Assembly (NCBI GenBank): GCA_934476675.1 | Contig: CAKSOE010000054.1 | Span: 1 to 6,573, forward strand | Direction of reading: 5' to 3' | DNA: 6,573 nucleotides | Source: an uncultured Clostridia bacterium | GTDB taxonomy: Bacteria; Bacillota; Clostridia; UBA1381 | Shown here: positions 1 to 3,398 of the stretch, piece by piece | Layout: each line of letters begins with the position of its first letter | How positions within the stretch are numbered: position 1 is the stretch's first letter | Made by a program: the position numbers and the translations under genes | Notes under the pieces: generated by a model | Seen by the model: only the letters and a program-made list of their open reading frames with translations | The model's database searches: none | What the model was told of the DNA's origin: nothing

Positions 1-2207
1 TAATAACCGCCGATTTCAACGTCCACAAACACGGAGCCTCCGGCTTGCGGCTCTTTCTCCATACGGTAGATAATCATGACAAACATTGCTCTGGTCACAT
101 AAGAGTCCGGTGAGAATTCCATTTCGGTTGTACCCTTCATCAAGCCAAAATCATATGCGAATTTCACCGAAAAGTAAAACCAGTCTTTTTTCTTAACATC
201 ACCGAACGGATTTTCCCACTCGATGTCGGGTTTTACCTTGATGTCCTTTTGTTTCTTTTTTAGTATGCCGCCCGTCACCGCATTGATTCGGTATGTCCAT
301 TGCGTCTTATTGTCCGCAAATACGAGATGATAATAAGGTGTTTTAATGCCGCCGTCTACCAATTCTTCCTCCAAAAAGGTAACTCTGTCGGTACATTCGG
401 CATCATCAACGGCAATCTTTTTTGCGTCGGCAAGCAAAATATATCTTCTGCCGTAGATAATGTCGCCCGTTTTTGCGTCAATCTGATAGTAATATTGATT
501 TTTGCCGGTATAAAACTCCAATAAATAGCATTGCTTGCCCTGATAACGGTTAAACTCAGCCTTGGTGAACACAATTTTTTGTGCGTATTTGTCAAGCTCC
601 GCATCCTTCAGCGCAATCTTTTTTGCTTCCTCCAAAGAGATATAATCCGGCTCATCGGTGTTCTTGCTTTTCTTTTCGAGTATATCGCCGCTTACCGCAT
701 TGATTCGGTATGTCCACTGCGTTTTCCTGTAGGTAAATACGAGCCGGTAGTAAGGCGTTTTAATGCCGCCGTCCACCAGTTCTTCCTCGGTAAAGGTAAC
801 CTTTTCGGTGCAGCCTGCATCATCAACGGCAATCCTTTTTGCGTCGGCAAGCAGGATATATCTTCTGCCGTAGATAATGTCGCCCGTTTTTGCGTCAATC
901 TCATAGTGATACTGATATTTACCGGTGTAAAACTCCAAAATGTAGCAGGGTCTGCCTTGGTTGCGGTTAAGCTCGGTTTTGGTAAAAACAATTTTTTGTT
1001 CGGTGTCGCCAAGCTTAGCGTCCTTCAGCGCAATTTTCTTTGCTTCCTCCAAGGAAATGAAATTCGTACCGCTGATATCATCAATATGCTTTCCCATCAC
1101 AGCGCCGCTTATCGCATTGATACGGTATGTCCACTGCGTCTCATTGTCTGCAAAGACAAGCAGATAATACGGTGTTTTAATGCCGCCGTCTACCAATTCC
1201 GCCTCCAAAAAAGTAACCTTATCGCTGCATTCGGCATCATCAACAGCAATCCTCTTTGCGTCGGCAAGCAGGATATATCTTCTGCCGTAGATAATGTCGC
1301 CCGTTTTTGCGTCAATCTCATAGTGATACTGATATTTACCGGTGTAAAACTCCAACAGGTAATAGGGCTTGTCCTGATTGCGGATTAGCTCTTCCTTGGT
1401 GAACACAATCTTTTCCGCATTTTCAACAAGACCGGCATCTTTAAGCGCAATTGACTTTGCTTTTTCCAAAGAGATTAAATCCGCCTCGCCGATATTTTCA
1501 TCTTTCTTTTCGAGTATATCACCGCTTACCGCATTGATTCGGTATGTCCACTGTGTTTTATTGTCTGCAAAGACAAGCAGATAATACGGCGTTTTGATGC
1601 CGCCGTCCACCAATTCTTCCTCGGTAAAGGTAACTTTTTCGGTACATTCGGCATCATCAACGGCAATCTTTTTTGCGTCGGCAAGCAGGATATATTTTCT
1701 GCCGTAGATAATTTCTCCCGTCTTTGCGTCAATCTCATAGTGATACTGATTTTCCCCGGTATAAAAATCCAACAGGTAGCAGGGTCTGCCTTTATTACGG
1801 CTCAGTTCCGCCTTGGTGAAGGTTATTTTTTGTTTATTTCTGTCAAGCTCAGCGTCCTTTAATGCAATTTCTTTTGCCTCCTCCAAAGAGATAAACTTTG
1901 CCTCGTCCGTGATTTTTTCCGAATCCGAATCTTTTGTAATCTTCGATGAATTTGAATCGTCCGTAACTTTTTCAGTCTTGGACTCAGCTGTAATCTTTAC
2001 AGCTTTCGACTCGTCCGCAGCTTTTTCAGCTTTGGACTCGTCTGTAATCTTTACAGCTTTCGACTCGTCCGTAACTTTTTCGGATTTTGCCTCGTCTGTG
2101 ATCTTTACAGCTCTCGACTCGTCCGCAAATGCGGTCATCGGTATAAGCGAAATCAGCATTACAATACAAAGCAAAATTGAAATCGGTTTGTTTGTTTTGC
2201 GTTTCAT
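1..2207 (-). CDS. PepSY-repeat surface protein with SLH anchor (C-terminus beyond left edge)
   Basis: The frame is open from ATG at 2207 to the left edge, giving 735 residues with the C-terminus missing. Residues 1-28 are a signal peptide: Lys/Arg-rich start, hydrophobic stretch, likely cleavage after TAFA. Residues 29-100 are eight 9-residue repeats of the type DESKAVKIT, a hydrophilic spacer. Residues 106-661 are four tandem units of exactly 139 residues. Each unit has two PepSY-like halves: one with SLEEAKxIALKDA and YxIDAKTGxIIYGR, the other with LLADAKxIAVDDA and WTYRINAxxG. From about residue 668 an SLH domain follows (FGDV, then SPDSYVTRAMF), and a second begins at FVDVEIGGYY. SLH domains hold proteins to the wall polysaccharide; PepSY domains occur in M4 protease propeptides and are proposed peptidase inhibitors. 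The start is supported by AAGGAGG at 2217-2223, 9 nt upstream. Role in wall-associated binding or protease control is inference. Confidence 0.93.
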   Translation of the reverse strand, partial: MKRKTNKPISILLCIVMLISLIPMTAFADESRAVKITDEAKSEKVTDESKAVKITDESKAEKAADESKAVKITAESKTEKVTDDSNSSKITKDSDSEKITDEAKFISLEEAKEIALKDAELDRNKQKITFTKAELSRNKGRPCYLLDFYTGENQYHYEIDAKTGEIIYGRKYILLADAKKIAVDDAECTEKVTFTEEELVDGGIKTPYYLLVFADNKTQWTYRINAVSGDILEKKDENIGEADLISLEKAKSIALKDAGLVENAEKIVFTKEELIRNQDKPYYLLEFYTGKYQYHYEIDAKTGDIIYGRRYILLADAKRIAVDDAECSDKVTFLEAELVDGGIKTPYYLLVFADNETQWTYRINAISGAVMGKHIDDISGTNFISLEEAKKIALKDAKLGDTEQKIVFTKTELNRNQGRPCYILEFYTGKYQYHYEIDAKTGDIIYGRRYILLADAKRIAVDDAGCTEKVTFTEEELVDGGIKTPYYRLVFTYRKTQWTYRINAVSGDILEKKSKNTDEPDYISLEEAKKIALKDAELDKYAQKIVFTKAEFNRYQGKQCYLLEFYTGKNQYYYQIDAKTGDIIYGRRYILLADAKKIAVDDAECTDRVTFLEEELVDGGIKTPYYHLVFADNKTQWTYRINAVTGGILKKKQKDIKVKPDIEWENPFGDVKKKDWFYFSVKFAYDFGLMKGTTEMEFSPDSYVTRAMFVMIIYRMEKEPQAGGSVFVDVEIGGY
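225..1892 (-). repeat. Four tandem 417-bp (139-codon) double-PepSY units
   Basis: The motif cattgatwcg, part of the codons for TYRINA, recurs at 281, 698, 1115 and 1532, always exactly 417 bp apart. Units run on the minus strand from 1892, 1475, 1058 and 641. Each encodes two PepSY-like halves of about 70 residues, so the unit probably arose by duplication of one domain, divergence of the halves, then amplification of the pair. Units differ mainly in the linker at their ends (for example EKKDENIGEADL against GKHIDDISGTNF). Copies 2 and 3 share a 101-bp identical stretch (838-938 and 1255-1355). Confidence 0.95.
1908..2123 (-). repeat. Eight 27-bp repeats coding a 9-residue charged spacer
   Basis: Directly after the signal peptide the protein has eight in-register 9-residue repeats, from DESRAVKIT to KDSDSEKIT, with a partial ninth (DEAK) joining the first PepSY unit. 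In the DNA an alternation of AVKIT-type and EK-type repeats is visible at first (about 54 bp), then decays. The sequence is rich in Asp, Glu, Lys, Ser and Thr and has no hydrophobic core, so it is likely an extended spacer or helical stalk. Copy number may vary between strains. Confidence 0.9.
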
Positions 2208-2216
2208 AAATAATTA

Positions 2217-2223
2217 CCTCCTT
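2217..2223 (-). promoter_or_regulatory. Ribosome binding site of the PepSY/SLH gene
   Basis: On the minus strand AAGGAGG lies 9 nt before the ATG at 2207. It is a near-perfect anti-Shine-Dalgarno match and fixes the start of the surface protein. Confidence 0.85.
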
Positions 2224-2260
2224 TTTCGTGATTTTTATTGTATTCCGCAGCTTTCTGTTT

Positions 2261-2291
2261 ATGCCGGAGTGCGAATATCCGGCGTTTTTTT
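2261..2291 (+). terminator. Hairpin plus T-run, plus-strand orientation
   Basis: atgccgga (2261-2268) pairs with tccggcgt (2278-2285) around a 9-nt loop with one T-G pair near the base, and T runs through 2291. In the plus direction this has the form of a rho-independent terminator. No plus-strand gene lies upstream, so it could only stop antisense transcripts coming from inside the PepSY/SLH gene region. In the minus direction the same stem sits in the leader, about 38 nt before the ribosome binding site. Confidence 0.45.
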
Positions 2292-2354
2292 CTTTCATAG
2301 GCCGCACGCCCCTTTCGTGTATTTAGTCATCTATAGTGTTTCCGGCGTAAGAAC

Positions 2355-2400
2355 AAAAAAGGTGAGTCCGAATCCAAAATACTTTGAAAACGAACACACC
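2355..2400 (-). terminator. Rho-independent terminator inside the PepSY/SLH leader
   Basis: Read on the minus strand, GGTGTGTTCG (2400-2391) pairs with CGGACTCACC (2370-2361) over ten positions, with one T-T mismatch and one G-T pair. An inner CAAA/TTTG stem extends the hairpin, and six T follow at 2360-2355. On the plus strand the stem has an extra mismatch and no T-run, so it is directional. It lies between the minus-strand promoter and the PepSY/SLH gene, which suggests attenuation or a separate short transcript. Confidence 0.6.
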
Positions 2401-2493
2401 TTAATAAATACCCGAGGACGAATAGTGTAAAAAAGCAAATCTTCGCCTGTGCCGCGAGTGTATGTATGTATTGATTTTACACCGTTGTTTCAT
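2401..2493 (-). CDS. Possible 30-residue leader peptide
   Basis: An ATG at 2493 opens a 30-codon frame ending in TAA at 2403-2401, about 36 nt after the predicted transcription start. The peptide begins MKQRCKINTYIH, contains RHRRRF and ends SSSGIY; I recognise no family. A modest AAAGGG lies 10 nt upstream of the ATG. The stop codon directly abuts the terminator stem, as in attenuator leaders. Codons 4-7 (CGGTGTAAAATC) overlap a segment that can pair with TTTTACAC at 2432-2425. Length and composition alone do not show that it is translated; the case rests on position. Confidence 0.3.
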   Translation of the reverse strand: MKQRCKINTYIHSRHRRRFAFLHYSSSGIY

Positions 2494-2535
2494 ACTTGCC
2501 CAACCCTTTCTATAATAATATTTTTCCGCAGATAT

Positions 2536-2564
2536 ATTGTATCACAATTTTCTGATTTCGTCAA
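2536..2564 (-). promoter_or_regulatory. Promoter for the PepSY/SLH leader transcript
   Basis: On the minus strand TTGACG (2564-2559), 17 bp of spacer and TACAAT (2541-2536) form a sigma-A type promoter, each hexamer matching consensus at 5 of 6 positions, with an extended -10 TG. Transcription should start near 2529. Confidence 0.75.
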
Positions 2565-2618
2565 TGTTTTTAGGTAAATTCAGCAATTACGATGTAAAAA
2601 GTTTTGTCAAATAAGGTA

Positions 2619-2647
2619 TTGCAAAAAATGAGTTTTTGTGATACAAT
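2619..2647 (+). promoter_or_regulatory. Promoter for the copper amine oxidase N-like gene
   Basis: TTGCAA (2619-2624), 17 bp of spacer and TACAAT (2642-2647) with an extended -10 TG at 2639-2640 form a sigma-A type promoter. Transcription should begin near 2654, giving an untranslated leader of about 73 nt. Confidence 0.75.
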
Positions 2648-2726
2648 AAACAAAAATACGCAGAGCAGAGAACATGAAACAGCAGGCTTTTTCATGGATT
2701 TTGCAGATGGCAGAACGGAGATTAAT

Positions 2727-3164
2727 ATGAAAAAAATATTTATGACAATACTTGCGGCTTTGATGCTGACGGCTAATATTACGGCGCTTGCGGAGGGGAA
2801 CAGTCCGTCCGTATACTTAAACGGCACGAAAATGACTTTTGAAACAGAGCCGTTTATAGATGAAGCAAGCGAACGCACACTTGTGCCGATGCGCGATATA
2901 TTTGACGCAGTGGGTGCGGTTGTACAATGGGATGAGACTACAAAAACCGTCATTGCGGTAAAGGGAAATTCGTTTGTTACATTGCAGATAGGCTCACCAA
3001 AGGCATTTATAAACAGCGAAAGCCATACTCTTGACGTAAACGCTGTTATAAAGGACGACAAAACCTTTGTTCCGCTGCGGTTTGTTTCAGAAGCTCTTGG
3101 TGCGGAGATTGAATGGGATAATGATAATTATGCCGTAAAGATTAATATTGCCGAAAGAAGTTAA
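2727..3164 (+). CDS. Secreted copper amine oxidase N-terminal domain-like protein
   Basis: This 145-residue protein has a signal peptide (MKKIFMTILAALML..., likely cleavage after TALA, residue 22). The rest is a domain of the copper amine oxidase N-terminal type (PF07833-like), built as two similar halves: TLVPMRDIFDAVGAVVQWD from about residue 50 and TFVPLRFVSEALGAEIEWD from about residue 111. Despite the family name there is no catalytic amine oxidase domain. Such modules are common in clostridial exported proteins, where they are thought to bind or aid assembly at the cell surface. The start at 2727 is chosen over upstream in-frame codons because it begins the signal peptide and has GGAG 6 nt upstream (2717-2720). 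It stands alone between its promoter and a strong terminator, divergent from the PepSY/SLH gene, so the two may be co-regulated. The exact function is unknown. Confidence 0.9.
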   Translation: MKKIFMTILAALMLTANITALAEGNSPSVYLNGTKMTFETEPFIDEASERTLVPMRDIFDAVGAVVQWDETTKTVIAVKGNSFVTLQIGSPKAFINSESHTLDVNAVIKDDKTFVPLRFVSEALGAEIEWDNDNYAVKINIAERS

Positions 3165-3202
3165 AGGGTGTGTAAGTTCTTTTTTACACGCCCTTATTTT
3201 TT
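3164..3202 (+). terminator. Strong rho-independent terminator
   Basis: aagggtgtgtaa (3164-3175) pairs with ttacacgccctt (3184-3195) over 12 bp with one G-T pair around an 8-nt loop, followed by ATTTTTT to 3202. The stem starts at the last base of the stop codon of the upstream gene, so it ends that transcript and separates it from the protease gene. Confidence 0.9.
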
Positions 3203-3380
3203 AAAGACTGCGAGCATTGTAAAGCTGTTTGATATAGAGGACGCAATTTATCGGAAAGACCGTTTTTCCGATGTTGAAAAAGAATTTGAAGATGTGCAGA
3301 AGATAACGCATTGCTCAACGGGCTGCGGAGGATGTCATGATAAAATTATGAAGATTATCTCTGACTTGATGAGTTCTTAA
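3203..3380 (+). pseudogene. Remnant of a BFD-like [2Fe-2S] protein
   Basis: The C-terminal part, in frame to TAA at 3378-3380, reads DIEDAIY, then FEDVQKIT, then CSTGCGGCHDKIMKII. This matches the second half of bacterioferritin-associated ferredoxin-like domains, whose CGGC pair helps hold a [2Fe-2S] cluster. The expected N-terminal cysteines are present only in another frame: DCEHCKAV at 3206-3229. A frame break near GTTTGA (3227-3232) separates the halves. No plausible start codon with a ribosome binding site exists: the upstream DNA is the preceding terminator, and the only in-frame GTG (3168) lies inside its stem. I read this as a decayed, 5'-truncated gene. The alternatives are a sequencing error plus an unusual start, or chance similarity. 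The remnant ends 18 nt before the protease, within which the protease ribosome binding site lies. Confidence 0.5.
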
Positions 3381-3384
3381 AAGA

Positions 3385-3390
3385 GGGGAG
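3385..3390 (+). promoter_or_regulatory. Ribosome binding site of the M6 protease
   Basis: GGGGAG lies 8 nt before the ATG at 3399 and fixes that start. I see no convincing promoter between 3203 and 3398, so the source of the protease transcript is unclear. Confidence 0.75.
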
Positions 3391-3398
3391 AAGCGCTG

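Larger units (their letters stand above)
2208..2529 (-). other. Long 5' leader of the PepSY/SLH gene
   Basis: The best minus-strand promoter predicts transcription from about 2529, which leaves a leader of roughly 320 nt before the ATG at 2207. In transcript order it holds a possible 30-codon ORF (2493-2401), a terminator hairpin (2400-2355), an 8-bp hairpin (2285-2261) and the ribosome binding site (2223-2217). I could not match it to a riboswitch class I know. No better promoter is visible between the terminator and the gene, although a weak TATAGA lies near 2331. Confidence 0.5.
2535..2648. repeat. 13-bp perfect inverted repeat spanning the two divergent -10 elements
   Basis: tattgtatcacaa at 2535-2547 is the exact reverse complement of ttgtgatacaata at 2636-2648. 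Each copy contains the extended -10 of one of the two outward-facing promoters and the small palindrome TTGT-gat-ACAA. The copies are 101 bp apart. A shared regulator binding both, or duplication of one promoter, would explain the identity. Confidence 0.7.

Noticed and set aside
531..1388. Long plus-strand open frame of 285 codons with internal repeats
   Set aside because: It is antisense to the PepSY array and its repeats mirror the 417-bp period. No ribosome binding site or family features; the minus-strand frame has signal peptide, PepSY and SLH motifs.
225..2123. CRISPR array or insertion element as the cause of the periodicity
   Set aside because: The repeats are in-frame coding units of 417 and 27 bp with no spacers, terminal inverted repeats or transposase.
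2026..2307. Minus-strand 93-codon open frame over the start of the PepSY/SLH gene
   Set aside because: It overlaps the signal peptide and spacer repeats in another frame, has no recognisable domain, and its length follows from the out-of-frame 27-bp repeats.
2488..2516. TATAAT at 2511-2516 as a plus-strand promoter
   Set aside because: At 17-bp spacing the -35 would be TTTCAT, which matches poorly, and a much better promoter lies at 2619-2647.
2604..2726. N-terminal extension of the copper amine oxidase N-like protein
   Set aside because: It overlaps the -35 region, lacks a ribosome binding site and would put 41 residues in front of a clear signal peptide.
3250..3272. 8-bp inverted repeat ATCGGAAA/TTTCCGAT
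   Set aside because: It lies inside the BFD-like remnant, has no T-run behind it and is probably a chance feature of the coding sequence.
3168..3380. Intact 70-residue protein starting at GTG 3168
   Set aside because: The start lies inside the terminator stem with no usable ribosome binding site spacing, and the N-terminal part has no similarity to the BFD-like C-terminal part.
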